Shown here piece after piece: positions 33,730-41,874 of a stretch of DNA of 64,000 nt (the first letter of the stretch is position 1; each line of letters opens with the position of its first letter). The DNA lies in NCBI GenBank assembly GCA_049652385.1, contig JBASDX010000003.1, forward strand, positions 1 to 64,000, given 5' to 3'. Below the pieces are notes generated by a model. The model was not told where the DNA came from. It made no database searches and was given only the letters and a program-made list of their open reading frames with translations. Source of the DNA: DMER64 sp049652385. Its GTDB lineage: Bacteria; Bacteroidota; Bacteroidia; Bacteroidales; UBA932. The translations under genes and the position numbers were made by a program.

Positions 33730-35654
33730 GTGCGCAGTGGCTGGCTGTGCAGCGGGTGTTGGCGGGTGTCCAGATACCAGCGGATGGTGGTTTCCAGGCC
33801 CCGGTCAAAGGGCATTTGTGGTTGCCAGCCCAGTTGGTTTTGGATTTTAGATATGTCTAAGGAGTAGCGCAGATCGTGGCCGGGGCGGTCGGTGACAAAC
33901 GATATGAGGGATAGTGAATCGCCGGCGGGGCGTTCCAACAGGCGGTCGGTTATCTCTATGAGTTTGCGTATGAGGGAAATGTTTTGCCATTCGTTGTTCC
34001 CGCCTATGTTGTACGTTTCTCCGACCGCGCCTTTGTGGAAAATCAAATCGATGGCCCGGGCGTGGTCTTCCACGTAGAGCCAATCGCGGATGTTTTCTCC
34101 TTTGCCGTATATGGGCAAAGACTTACGATCCAGAATGTTGTATATAATGACGGGGATCAATTTTTCCGGGTATTGGCAGGGGCCGTAGTTGTTGGAGCAA
34201 TTGGAGATTTTGACGGGCAGTCCGTAGGTGTGGTAAAAGGCCCTGACAAAATGGTCTGCCGAGGCTTTGGAGGCAGAATAAGGGGAGCGGGGATCGTACG
34301 GGCTGGTTTCCAAAAACGGTCCGTCATCAAATCCTAAGGCACCGTAAACCTCGTCAGTGGAGACGTTGTAAAAGATATGGTTTGCGTAGTTTTCTTTTTT
34401 CCAGAACGTTTTGGCGCATTGCAGCAGCGTGAGCGTACCCATGACATTGGAGCGGGCAAAGGCAAAAGGATCTGTGATGCTGCGGTCCACGTGGCTTTCT
34501 GCCGCCAGGTGGATGACACTGTCCGGCATGTAGGTTGTGAAGATTTCTTCCATTTTGGCGAAGTCGGCCACATCGGCTTGTATGAAAACGTAGTTGGGGG
34601 CGTTTTCAATGTCTTTCAGATAGTCCGGATTGGCGGCATACGTGAGCTTGTCCACGTTGATTATCAGGTAGTCCGGATAGGTCTTGACAAACAGACGCAC
34701 CACGTGGGAGCCAATGAATCCGCAGCCTCCGGTGATGAGGATGCGGCGCACCGGATCTGATTCGGTGCGCCATTTGGCGGGTGAAGCCTCCAGCATCTGC
34801 AGGATGTACTGGCCGTAGGCGTTGTGGCGCATGGGATGGGCGTGGGTGCGGAGCTGGTCGGCGGTACGCCAGCCGTTGTGGAAGGCGATTTCTTCCGGGC
34901 AGGCGATGAGCAGTCCCTGGCGCTGCTGGATGGTTTCCACAAAATTGGCGGCCTGAGCAAGGGAGCTGTGCGTACCGGTGTCCAGCCAGGCAAAGCCTCG
35001 GCCCAAAGTAGTCAGGTGCAGGCGGCGTTGTCGCAGGTAATAGTCGTTGATACTGGTGATTTCCAGCTCTCCCCGGGCCGAGGGACGTACGTCGGCGGCT
35101 ACTTGCACCACGTCGTTGGGATAGAAATACAGCCCGGTGACGGCCAGGTTGGAGCGGGGATACTGCGGCTTTTCTTCAATGGAAACGGGGATGCCCTGGG
35201 CATCGGCTTCCACTACGCCGTAGCGTTGAGGATGTTTGATGGGATAACCGAAGATATGGGCAAAGCCCCGGTTTGCCGAGGCGGCTGCTTCTTGAAGCAT
35301 GGCGCCAAAGCTTTGGCCGTAGAAGATGTTGTCGCCCAACACCAGACAGACATGGTCTATGCCGATAAAGCGGCTGCCGATGAGGAAAGCCTGTGCTATG
35401 CCTTGGGGTTGTGGTTGTTCTGCATACTGTATATCCAGTCCGAAAGGTTCTCCGTTGCCCAGCAATCGTTGGTAAACGGGCAAGTCCTGGGGCGTTGAAA
35501 TGATCAGGATTTCCCGGATTCCGGCCAGCATGAGTACCGATAAGGGATAATATATCATGGGTTTGTCGTATACCGGCAACAGTTGTTTAGATACACCTAT
35601 GGTCAGCGGGTATAGACGCGTACCGGAGCCTCCGGCCAAAATAATTCCTTTCAT
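33693..35654 (-). CDS. rmlA-rmlB: Fused RmlA-RmlB: glucose-1-phosphate thymidylyltransferase / dTDP-glucose 4,6-dehydratase
   Basis: 653 aa, two enzymes in one chain. Residues 1-294 are RmlA (GGSGTRLYPLT, KQLLPVYDKPMIYYPLS, VLGDNIFYG). Residues 304-640 are RmlB (ILITGGCGFIGSHVV, LAAESHVDRSI, NVSTDEVYG, YSASKASADH with the YxxxK pair at about 461-465). They catalyse the first two steps from glucose-1-phosphate to dTDP-rhamnose. The nine-residue linker RTESDPVRR is encoded by the 27-bp orphan REP at 34745-34771, exactly at the joint. The C-terminus comes from REPIN copy 3. A TAACTTTG -7 element is at 35675-35682. Confidence 0.9.
   Translation of the reverse strand: MKGIILAGGSGTRLYPLTIGVSKQLLPVYDKPMIYYPLSVLMLAGIREILIISTPQDLPVYQRLLGNGEPFGLDIQYAEQPQPQGIAQAFLIGSRFIGIDHVCLVLGDNIFYGQSFGAMLQEAAASANRGFAHIFGYPIKHPQRYGVVEADAQGIPVSIEEKPQYPRSNLAVTGLYFYPNDVVQVAADVRPSARGELEITSINDYYLRQRRLHLTTLGRGFAWLDTGTHSSLAQAANFVETIQQRQGLLIACPEEIAFHNGWRTADQLRTHAHPMRHNAYGQYILQMLEASPAKWRTESDPVRRILITGGCGFIGSHVVRLFVKTYPDYLIINVDKLTYAANPDYLKDIENAPNYVFIQADVADFAKMEEIFTTYMPDSVIHLAAESHVDRSITDPFAFARSNVMGTLTLLQCAKTFWKKENYANHIFYNVSTDEVYGALGFDDGPFLETSPYDPRSPYSASKASADHFVRAFYHTYGLPVKISNCSNNYGPCQYPEKLIPVIIYNILDRKSLPIYGKGENIRDWLYVEDHARAIDLIFHKGAVGETYNIGGNNEWQNISLIRKLIEITDRLLERPAGDSLSLISFVTDRPGHDLRYSLDISKIQNQLGWQPQMPFDRGLETTIRWYLDTRQHPLHSQPLRTQPQDGAQKKST
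34745..34771. repeat. Orphan-family REP palindrome at the RmlA-RmlB joint, copy 6
   Basis: 27 bp with the core CACCGGATCTGATTCGGTGC; being a multiple of three it connects both enzymes in frame. It most likely replaced the end and stop of rmlA. Confidence 0.88.
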
Positions 35655-35674
35655 AGTTGCAGTTTTGCGTGTAG

Positions 35675-35682
35675 CAAAGTTA
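35675..35682 (-). promoter_or_regulatory. -7 element of rmlAB
   Basis: The minus strand reads TAACTTTG, 20 bp before the ATG at 35654. It probably drives the whole rmlAB-ugd-flippase-GT-DPP11 row. Confidence 0.6.
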
Positions 35683-35706
35683 ATAAATATGTGCGAAGTA
35701 ATGGTA

Positions 35707-36828
35707 CTATTGGAGCTGCCGGTAGTATGTGAATTTGTGGTTGGGCAGGGCGTTGGGGTAGAAGATGGCTATGAGATCTGCCAGAATCAGGTGGGGATTG
35801 ACGGCACCCGATTCAAAATAGTCACTGCCCATGGCAGGTGTGGTGCGCAGGTTGTTGTTCCAAACACGCTTATTGATAATGGAAGGCGTATGGGCAAAAC
35901 GCGGATCTGCTTGCAGCAGTTCACTCAGACGGGCGTATTGGTTGGGATGGAGCCAATAATCTGCCTGGAGGGCGTAGGCGTAGGCTTGTTCCGTGCTAAT
36001 TATCGTCGTTTTGTTGCCCGGCTCTGATCCGAGCACCTGGCCTCCGGCGTCTTCTATCAGAATGTTTTGATGGCTTTCCCGGCCGGGGATGTACCAGATG
36101 TCTTTATACGGAGCGTTGATCAGAACTTTGTGGCGCGGGGCCTCGCTTTTTTCAGGGGCCGAGGCGGAGACGGCTTGTTGTGCCAGTGTGCAGAAGTCCG
36201 TGTAAGCCCGGTGGATGCCGGTAAATATTTCTGCCGCCATTTCCTCTTTGTTGAAGAAAGCCGCAAAGGCAACGATAAACTCGGCTTTTCCAAGGGGGTG
36301 GTTTTCCAGGTGCTCTGTCATTTCCACGACAGTAAGACCCAGTTGCCTGATTTTATCCAGGTATTCCGCCGTTTGTCCCTGTATGCTGTAGGCAAAAACC
36401 ACGTCGGGGTTCAATTGCAGGACCTTTTCGTAATCGATGGCCGATTCGTAGCCCACGTCTGTGGCTTTAAGTTTCTTTTTGTTGTAGATGTAGGGAAGCC
36501 CCGATACTCCTGTGATGGAAGATGTTTCGTTGATGGCATCCAGATAGGCTACATGCGTGGAGGAAAGGCACACAACGCGTTTGACCTTTTTGATGATTTG
36601 TTTTGTTTCCTGACCTGTGACAGGGTTTCTCAGGTAGAGTATTTTTTCACCGTCCTGCCTGATGATATAGAAATTATTGGCATATATGGGATGGTACAGG
36701 TAATGGGCGGTGCTGTCTGAAAAGTAGGGTTTATCCGGGTACTGCGTTTTTTCTTGACGGGGTTTTATTCCGGGGCAGGATTGAAAAGCGATGGTACAGG
36801 CAACTACGAATGTAATTTTTTTGAGCAC
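35707..36828 (-). CDS. Periplasmic substrate-binding protein of ABC type (BtuF/FecB-like)
   Basis: 373 aa. Residues about 75-340 fit the helical-backbone binding proteins for cobalamin or iron chelates: RVVCLSSTHVAYLDAINETSSITGVSG, LNPDVVFAYSI, PLGKAEFIVAFAAFF, YAYALQADYWLHP. The N-terminus has a hydrophobic signal and Cys (TIAFQSC), perhaps a weak lipobox. The start is GTG at 36828, 16 bp after the tRNA 3' end; the longer open frame runs into the tRNA and is not credible. No permease or ATPase gene lies next to it. An ASAPEKSEAP insert with GGCCGAGGC lies at about residue 220. Confidence 0.78.
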   Translation of the reverse strand: MLKKITFVVACTIAFQSCPGIKPRQEKTQYPDKPYFSDSTAHYLYHPIYANNFYIIRQDGEKILYLRNPVTGQETKQIIKKVKRVVCLSSTHVAYLDAINETSSITGVSGLPYIYNKKKLKATDVGYESAIDYEKVLQLNPDVVFAYSIQGQTAEYLDKIRQLGLTVVEMTEHLENHPLGKAEFIVAFAAFFNKEEMAAEIFTGIHRAYTDFCTLAQQAVSASAPEKSEAPRHKVLINAPYKDIWYIPGRESHQNILIEDAGGQVLGSEPGNKTTIISTEQAYAYALQADYWLHPNQYARLSELLQADPRFAHTPSIINKRVWNNNLRTTPAMGSDYFESGAVNPHLILADLIAIFYPNALPNHKFTYYRQLQ

Positions 36829-36843
36829 AACATCTTTATACTT

Positions 36844-36919
36844 TGGAGCCTTCCACGGGACTCGAACCCGCGACCTGCTCATTACGAATGAGCTGCTCTA
36901 CCAGCTGAGCTAAGAAGGC
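36844..36919 (-). tRNA. tRNA-Thr (anticodon CGT)
   Basis: 76 nt including an encoded CCA. Acceptor GCCTTCT pairs with GGAAGGC, D-arm GCTC-AGCTGGTA-GAGC, anticodon stem GCTCA/TGAGC with loop TTCGTAA (anticodon CGT, reads ACG), T-arm GCGGG-TTCGAGT-CCCGT. All arms pair. The BtuF-like gene begins 16 bp downstream on the same strand. Confidence 0.95.
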
Positions 36920-36927
36920 AAGGACTG

Positions 36928-36935
36928 CAAAGATA
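36928..36935 (-). promoter_or_regulatory. tRNA-Thr -7 element
   Basis: The minus strand reads TATCTTTG, nine bases before the tRNA 5' end, so the primary transcript would have almost no leader. Confidence 0.6.
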
Positions 36936-36943
36936 TAATCTTT

Positions 36944-38500
36944 TTATGGAATAAAAATAACTTCCAGGGCAGGATCGGGCATATCTTTGTCCAAAGGAAA
37001 CATGGGCCTCTCTATCCTTTTGTAAGGCAGTTCCAGAAGGTTTTGATCCACACCTCCCCGGGTATCGGCCATCATCCAGTCTCCGCGCATATTGTATACG
37101 CTTGTGGGCAGGTAGCCTACCTTGATCATGATGATATCGGTTTCTCCGGGTTTAAAGCCCAGATTTTCAAAGTCTTCTTCGTAGTGGTAGGGTTTGCGTT
37201 TTTCCGTGACAATCACGTACAGGCTGCCTGTTTTAATGACTACTTCCGTATTGACGGGGTTTTCCCGTATGTAGGCTACGGTCCCGTTGAGGAGCACGGG
37301 CGGCTGGTATCGGTCGTCTACCATAGCCCCCACATAGGCCTGAACGCGGGCTCCCACACCGGCTTTCAAAGCCTTTTGCACCATATCCGGGCCGGGAATG
37401 GATGCATAAATAAGGGTAGGTCCGTCCGCGTTTTTGAATTCCGGCCGCTCCAGCACACGGGCTAAAGTCCACGTAACGTCACCGGCGCCTCCGGCGGTGG
37501 GGTTGTCTCCCATGTCGCTGATCATAAAAGGCTTCTTATCGCTTTGCAGAGCTGCTTCCAGGCATTCTTCCAAAGAAGCTGTGGGTGCGATGAAGGCAAA
37601 GTCGTGGCGGACATCCCAGAAATGCTGTGCCAGTTTTTTTGCCGAGCGTTTGACAACGCGTTTTCTATCACCTGTCACCATGACTACGGCGTGGTTGCGC
37701 GGTTCATCGGCCCAGGCGTATCCAATCCAGATGCCGGCATCTACCACGCCTTTCAGAGCTGCAACAGGGGCAATGCCGGCGTAAAGCGATTTGGCCGGCT
37801 CCACGCGCGTGCTTGTTTTTTCGCCCGGCAGCAGGATGGGCACCTTGACCCAGGCTTTGTATTTAGGGCGGCCTCGGCCCGTTTCCAAACGTTCCACCAG
37901 GTTGCTGACGGCCCTTCTTTTCGATTCCATGGCATCATCATGCGGCGCCAGGCGGTAGCAGGTCATCAGGTCTGTATTTTCTGCCAGACGGTGGCTAACG
38001 TTTCCGTGCAGGTCCATGCAGGTGGAAATGATGGGTGCGGTGCCGATGACTTCGCGTATCTTGATGATAAAATCGCCTTCCGGATCGTCCAATCCCACGA
38101 CACTCATGGCTCCGTGGATATCGAAAAAGAGGGCGTCATAAGGCTTGTTTTTCTCCAGGGCCTCCAGGGTTTGTTCCAGCAGGGATTGGTATGTTTCTGC
38201 CGTAACGATGCCGCCGGGTGTAGCCGCCGATACCATAGCCGGCAGCCATTGGGCTTTTTGGCGCAATACGGAATCTTCATGCAGAAAGGGATACCTGCGG
38301 TAGATATCGTCTCCTTTGGCCACCCGGAACATGTCTTCCGTGGTTTGGGCCGGTGAAAAAGTGCTGCATTCTATGGCTATGCCTGCGATGCCGATGCGTG
38401 GCAGGGTGTCTGAAGAGGCCGGCCGGCAGCCCGGTAAAACAAGGACGACAGACAAGAGCAGCCCCTGGAAAACAGACAAAGCGGGAGTGTGTTTTTTCAT
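36944..38500 (-). CDS. M81-family metallopeptidase (MlrC-like), lipoprotein
   Basis: 518 aa. Signal peptide with lipobox VLPGC, then the MlrC N-terminal domain: GIAIECSTFSP, FFDIHGAM (about residue 127), TCMDLHGNVS (about residue 163), MISDMGDNPTAGGAGDVTW. The Asp/His motifs are the likely metal ligands. MlrC-type enzymes hydrolyse small peptides, first known from microcystin breakdown; in this genome the natural substrate is unknown. Export to the envelope fits peptide use. Own TAGATTTG -7 element near 38522-38529. Confidence 0.87.
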   Translation of the reverse strand: MKKHTPALSVFQGLLLSVVLVLPGCRPASSDTLPRIGIAGIAIECSTFSPAQTTEDMFRVAKGDDIYRRYPFLHEDSVLRQKAQWLPAMVSAATPGGIVTAETYQSLLEQTLEALEKNKPYDALFFDIHGAMSVVGLDDPEGDFIIKIREVIGTAPIISTCMDLHGNVSHRLAENTDLMTCYRLAPHDDAMESKRRAVSNLVERLETGRGRPKYKAWVKVPILLPGEKTSTRVEPAKSLYAGIAPVAALKGVVDAGIWIGYAWADEPRNHAVVMVTGDRKRVVKRSAKKLAQHFWDVRHDFAFIAPTASLEECLEAALQSDKKPFMISDMGDNPTAGGAGDVTWTLARVLERPEFKNADGPTLIYASIPGPDMVQKALKAGVGARVQAYVGAMVDDRYQPPVLLNGTVAYIRENPVNTEVVIKTGSLYVIVTEKRKPYHYEEDFENLGFKPGETDIIMIKVGYLPTSVYNMRGDWMMADTRGGVDQNLLELPYKRIERPMFPLDKDMPDPALEVIFIP

Positions 38501-38551
38501 GGCATTTGATTTTCAACAAGGCAAATCTACAAAAGAATGGCGTAAAACATG

Positions 38552-38559
38552 TATTTTTG
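38552..38559 (+). promoter_or_regulatory. -7 element of the HI0933-family gene (leaderless)
   Basis: TATTTTTG followed by CGCC and the ATG at 38564: four bases between element and start codon. Confidence 0.6.
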
Positions 38560-38563
38560 CGCC

Positions 38564-39943
38564 ATGAAACACGTAGTAGTCATTGGAGCCGGTGCATCCG
38601 GCATGCTGGCTGCGGGAACGGCAGCCGAGCACGGTGCCCGCGTTACTTTGCTTGAAAAAATGCCTAAGCCGGGCCGGAAACTGGCCATTACGGGCAAGGG
38701 CCGGTGTAACCTCACGAATCTGAAAGACTGGAACGATTTTGCCCCGCATGTGCATCCGCTCAGCAGGTATCTGAAACCGGCGTTTTATGGTTTTACAAGT
38801 GCAGACACGGTAGATTTTTTCAACAGCATCGGCTTGCCTACCAAGGTGGAACGGGGGAGCCGGGTCTATCCGGCAAGCGAGCGGGCTTTTGATGTCATAG
38901 ACACGTTGGTGCGGTGGCTGGAAGGATTGGGAGTAAAGGTTCTGTACAACACAGCCGCAACGGGGCTGGTGATGGACAAAGCGGCTACCGTGGGGCGAAG
39001 TGTTCCGAACCGGGGTGAGGCCGGAGGGGAGATGGCAGGCAGAGGTGGTGGGAATGTGGCGGGGGTACGCGTCAGGCAGGTTACGGTAGTGGGGACGGAT
39101 GTAACAGGACGAGGCGGGGAGTGGGAGATAGCGGCCGATGCCGTTATATTGGCCACGGGCGGGATGTCGTACCCGGGAACAGGCTCTACGGGAGACGGAT
39201 ACGCTCTGGCCGGGCAGGCGGGACACCGCATAGAGCCTGTGTTTCCTTCTTTGACAGCGCTTATGCCTGTCGTGTACGACAGACGTTTGGAGGGGATTCA
39301 ACTGCGTAACGTAGCCCTGGAATTGCGCATAAATGACAGGGTACAACAGACGGAAGAAGGAGAATTGCATTTTACCGATTTAGGCATAGAAGGACCAATT
39401 GGATTCCGTGTAAGCCGAAAGGCCGTACAAGCGTTGATTAAAGGCCATAAGGTAGTGCTTCATGTAAACCTGAAGCCGGCACTCACCCGTGAGCAATTGA
39501 TGGTGCGCTGGGAGCAGGAAAACGGGGCGGAAGCGACGGATTCTGATTCTAAGCGTAGCCTGGAAAAAAGGCTGCGATCTTTTCTGCCCAAGGAACTGGT
39601 ACTGCCGTTTGCAGATTATATAAGAAGTGGCCCGGCAGGTGAAAGAGACACGCTGCATCCGGTGGATTCCCTGCAGGATTGGATATTTCCCATCAATGGT
39701 TATGAGGGTTGGAGAAGGGCTGTTGTTACGGCCGGAGGCGTGTCTATGAAAGAGGTGGACGCCAAAACCATGCAGTCACGTTTGGTGGAAAATTTGTATG
39801 TTGCCGGCGAAGTAATGGATATAGATGCCGACAGCGGCGGTTATAATTTACAGGTAGCCTTTGCTACGGGCCGTTTAGCCGGCCGTATGGCAGCAGACGG
39901 TAAACAGAACGGCATGTCCGTTATTCGCAGAGAGGAACTGTAA
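38564..39943 (+). CDS. HI0933/BaiN-family FAD flavoprotein
   Basis: 459 aa. VVVIGAGASGMLAAGTAAE is the FAD-binding start, GKGRCNLTNL and ATGGMSYPGTGSTGDGYALA are family motifs, and GEVMDIDADSGGYNLQVAFATG ends the FAD domain. Probable NAD(P)H-dependent oxidoreductase of unknown substrate. Residues about 139-180 are a Gly/Arg/Val-rich insert (GEAGGEMAGRGGGNVAG) not usual in the family. Its TAA touches the stop codon of the convergent exonuclease gene with no gap (CTGTAATTACAG). Confidence 0.88.
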   Translation: MKHVVVIGAGASGMLAAGTAAEHGARVTLLEKMPKPGRKLAITGKGRCNLTNLKDWNDFAPHVHPLSRYLKPAFYGFTSADTVDFFNSIGLPTKVERGSRVYPASERAFDVIDTLVRWLEGLGVKVLYNTAATGLVMDKAATVGRSVPNRGEAGGEMAGRGGGNVAGVRVRQVTVVGTDVTGRGGEWEIAADAVILATGGMSYPGTGSTGDGYALAGQAGHRIEPVFPSLTALMPVVYDRRLEGIQLRNVALELRINDRVQQTEEGELHFTDLGIEGPIGFRVSRKAVQALIKGHKVVLHVNLKPALTREQLMVRWEQENGAEATDSDSKRSLEKRLRSFLPKELVLPFADYIRSGPAGERDTLHPVDSLQDWIFPINGYEGWRRAVVTAGGVSMKEVDAKTMQSRLVENLYVAGEVMDIDADSGGYNLQVAFATGRLAGRMAADGKQNGMSVIRREEL

Positions 39944-40717
39944 TTACAGCAGGGAGTTGATGGAGAGTTTGATTTCTGTAAGAATCTTTTTAGTATCAAG
40001 CGTAAAATCACCTTTCATCATCCAGTCGTAATAAGACGGTTCTGTTTTCAGGACTTCAGCAACAAGTTTTCCTTTGTGCTTACCAAAGTTAAAGACGGCC
40101 TGGTTGTCACCATTCAAGGCTATTCTGCCCGCATAATCCAGGAATTCCGTACGTGTAGAAAATTCGGCTAGAAAGGCGATGTTGTTTTGCAGGGCATCGG
40201 GGTATTTTTCCAGCTGGCATTCCAGCACTTCCATGGTGGCAATGGTATCTGCCTCGGCACTGTGGGCATCTTCCAGTTCTTTGTCGCAATAAAACTTGTA
40301 GGCGGCTTTTAAGGTGCGTTGTTCCATTTTGTGGAAGATGTTCTGCACGTCAATGAGCTTACGTTTTCTGAAATCGTAATCCACACCTGCGCGCAGGAAT
40401 TCTTCCGCCAGCATGGGTACGTCAAACTTTATGGAATTGTAGCCGGCAATGTCACATCCCTCCATCCATTGGGCCAAAGATTTGGCAATTTCCTTGAAGG
40501 TGGGCTCGTTGGCCACGTCTTCATTGGATATACCGTGAATGGCTTGAGCCTGAGGCGAAATGGGAATAGTAGGGTTCAACCGCCTTGTTTTGACTTCCTT
40601 AGTCCCGTCCGGTTTCACTTTAAGGACACATATTTCGACAATCCTGTCCGAGGCAACATTCAATCCTGTTGTTTCCAGATCCAGAAACACCAGAGGTCTT
40701 TTTAATTGTATTTTCAT
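39944..40717 (-). CDS. DnaQ-like 3'-5' exonuclease (DEDDh)
   Basis: 257 aa. ExoI VFLDLETTGL with Asp-x-Glu, ExoII NSIKFDVPMLAEE, ExoIII HSAEADTIATMEV give the DEDDh set. The C-terminal part (NFGKHKGKLVAEVL, YYDWMMKGDF) is a quantity found in related Bacteroidota exonucleases. It may proofread or trim DNA. ATG at 40717 is chosen; a GTG at 40723 overlapping the dnaN stop is the alternative. Directly follows dnaN, suggesting a role with the clamp. Confidence 0.87.
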   Translation of the reverse strand: MKIQLKRPLVFLDLETTGLNVASDRIVEICVLKVKPDGTKEVKTRRLNPTIPISPQAQAIHGISNEDVANEPTFKEIAKSLAQWMEGCDIAGYNSIKFDVPMLAEEFLRAGVDYDFRKRKLIDVQNIFHKMEQRTLKAAYKFYCDKELEDAHSAEADTIATMEVLECQLEKYPDALQNNIAFLAEFSTRTEFLDYAGRIALNGDNQAVFNFGKHKGKLVAEVLKTEPSYYDWMMKGDFTLDTKKILTEIKLSINSLL

Positions 40718-40722
40718 AAGCA

Positions 40723-41847
40723 CTAATGGGTAATCATCATGGGCATGATGAGTGCGCAGATTTCTTCAGCTTCCGAATCGGGTGTCAGCGGAGTTATCAA
40801 ACCTACGCGGGAGGGATCGCTTAGTGCAATATTGACTTCCGTTCCCGGAAGATTGGCCAGGATATCGACTAAAAAGAGAGATTTGAAGCCCATTTCAATA
40901 GCCGGTCCTTCATACTGACAGCTCAAGCGCTCCTGGGCTGCTATACGGAATTCGAGGTCCTGGGCCGATACGAATATCTGGTTGGCCGAAAAGAGCAGTT
41001 TAATAAGGTTTGTGGCCTGGTTGGAGCAGACGCTTACCCGGCGTACGGCGTTCATCAATTCCAGACGGTCGGCTATGACGTTGTTGGGATTGTTTTGCGG
41101 GATGACGCTGCGGTAAGCCGGATAGTTGCCGTCCACCAGACGGCAAATCATATGGAACGAACCAAACGTAAAGAAAGCATTTGTTTTGTCGAAAGATATG
41201 TTTACGTCGTTTTCTGTTTTTACCAATAAATTCCTGAGGATGTTAGCCGGTTTTTTTGGCAGGATGAAAGAAGCATCTTCCGGAGCTTTGACATCTGAGC
41301 GTGAATAACAGACTAATTTATGCGAATCCGAGGCTACCAGGTTGGCTGCATCGGTTTTTAAATCAAAGAAAATGCCGTTCATGACGGGTCGCAGTTCTTC
41401 ATCTCCGGCGGCGTAGAGCGTACGATTGATGCCTTCCAGAAGAATTTCCGGAGAAAAGGCAATGGAGTGTATTCCCTCCGGCTTGGAAATAGCCGGATAA
41501 TCTTCTGCCGGGAAAGCCGGTACTTGAAATTTCCCCGTTGCCCAGGTGAATTCAACAATGTTTTGCTCTTGATTCAACGCAAACGTAAGAGGCTGTTCAG
41601 GAAACTCTTTAAGAGAATCGGTAAGTATACGTGCAGGGATGGCTACATTGCCGGCTTCTGTAACTTGGTCGGGTTTCAGGGTGGTACGTAAGGTGGTTTC
41701 CAGATCGGAAGCCGTAATGGCCAATTCATCACCGGATAATTCAAACAGAAAATTATCCAAAATGGGCAATGTGTTTTTGGAAGCAATAACCCTGCTTACG
41801 GATTGAAGTCTTCCCAACAGTTCTGAGCTTGATACAACAAATTTCAT
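40723..41847 (-). CDS. dnaN: DNA polymerase III beta clamp
   Basis: 374 aa, standard size. MKFVVSSSELLGRLQSVSRV, NTLPILDNFLFEL, and the closing EICALIMPMMITH are typical of DnaN. It forms the sliding ring for Pol III and other clamp-bound proteins. Own TATATTTG -7 element at 41867-41874. Not next to dnaA here; it is joined with the exonuclease gene. Confidence 0.95.
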   Translation of the reverse strand: MKFVVSSSELLGRLQSVSRVIASKNTLPILDNFLFELSGDELAITASDLETTLRTTLKPDQVTEAGNVAIPARILTDSLKEFPEQPLTFALNQEQNIVEFTWATGKFQVPAFPAEDYPAISKPEGIHSIAFSPEILLEGINRTLYAAGDEELRPVMNGIFFDLKTDAANLVASDSHKLVCYSRSDVKAPEDASFILPKKPANILRNLLVKTENDVNISFDKTNAFFTFGSFHMICRLVDGNYPAYRSVIPQNNPNNVIADRLELMNAVRRVSVCSNQATNLIKLLFSANQIFVSAQDLEFRIAAQERLSCQYEGPAIEMGFKSLFLVDILANLPGTEVNIALSDPSRVGLITPLTPDSEAEEICALIMPMMITH

Positions 41848-41866
41848 AAGTATTGATTTTATGCAA

Positions 41867-41874
41867 CAAATATA
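41867..41874 (-). promoter_or_regulatory. dnaN -7 element
   Basis: The minus strand reads TATATTTG, 19 bp before the dnaN ATG. It falls in the 27-bp gap after the LpxB-Ogt gene. Confidence 0.6.

Noticed and set aside
36829..36882. N-terminal extension of the BtuF-like protein
   Set aside because: It would be translated from the tRNA-Thr gene; the GTG at 36828 gives a proper signal sequence.
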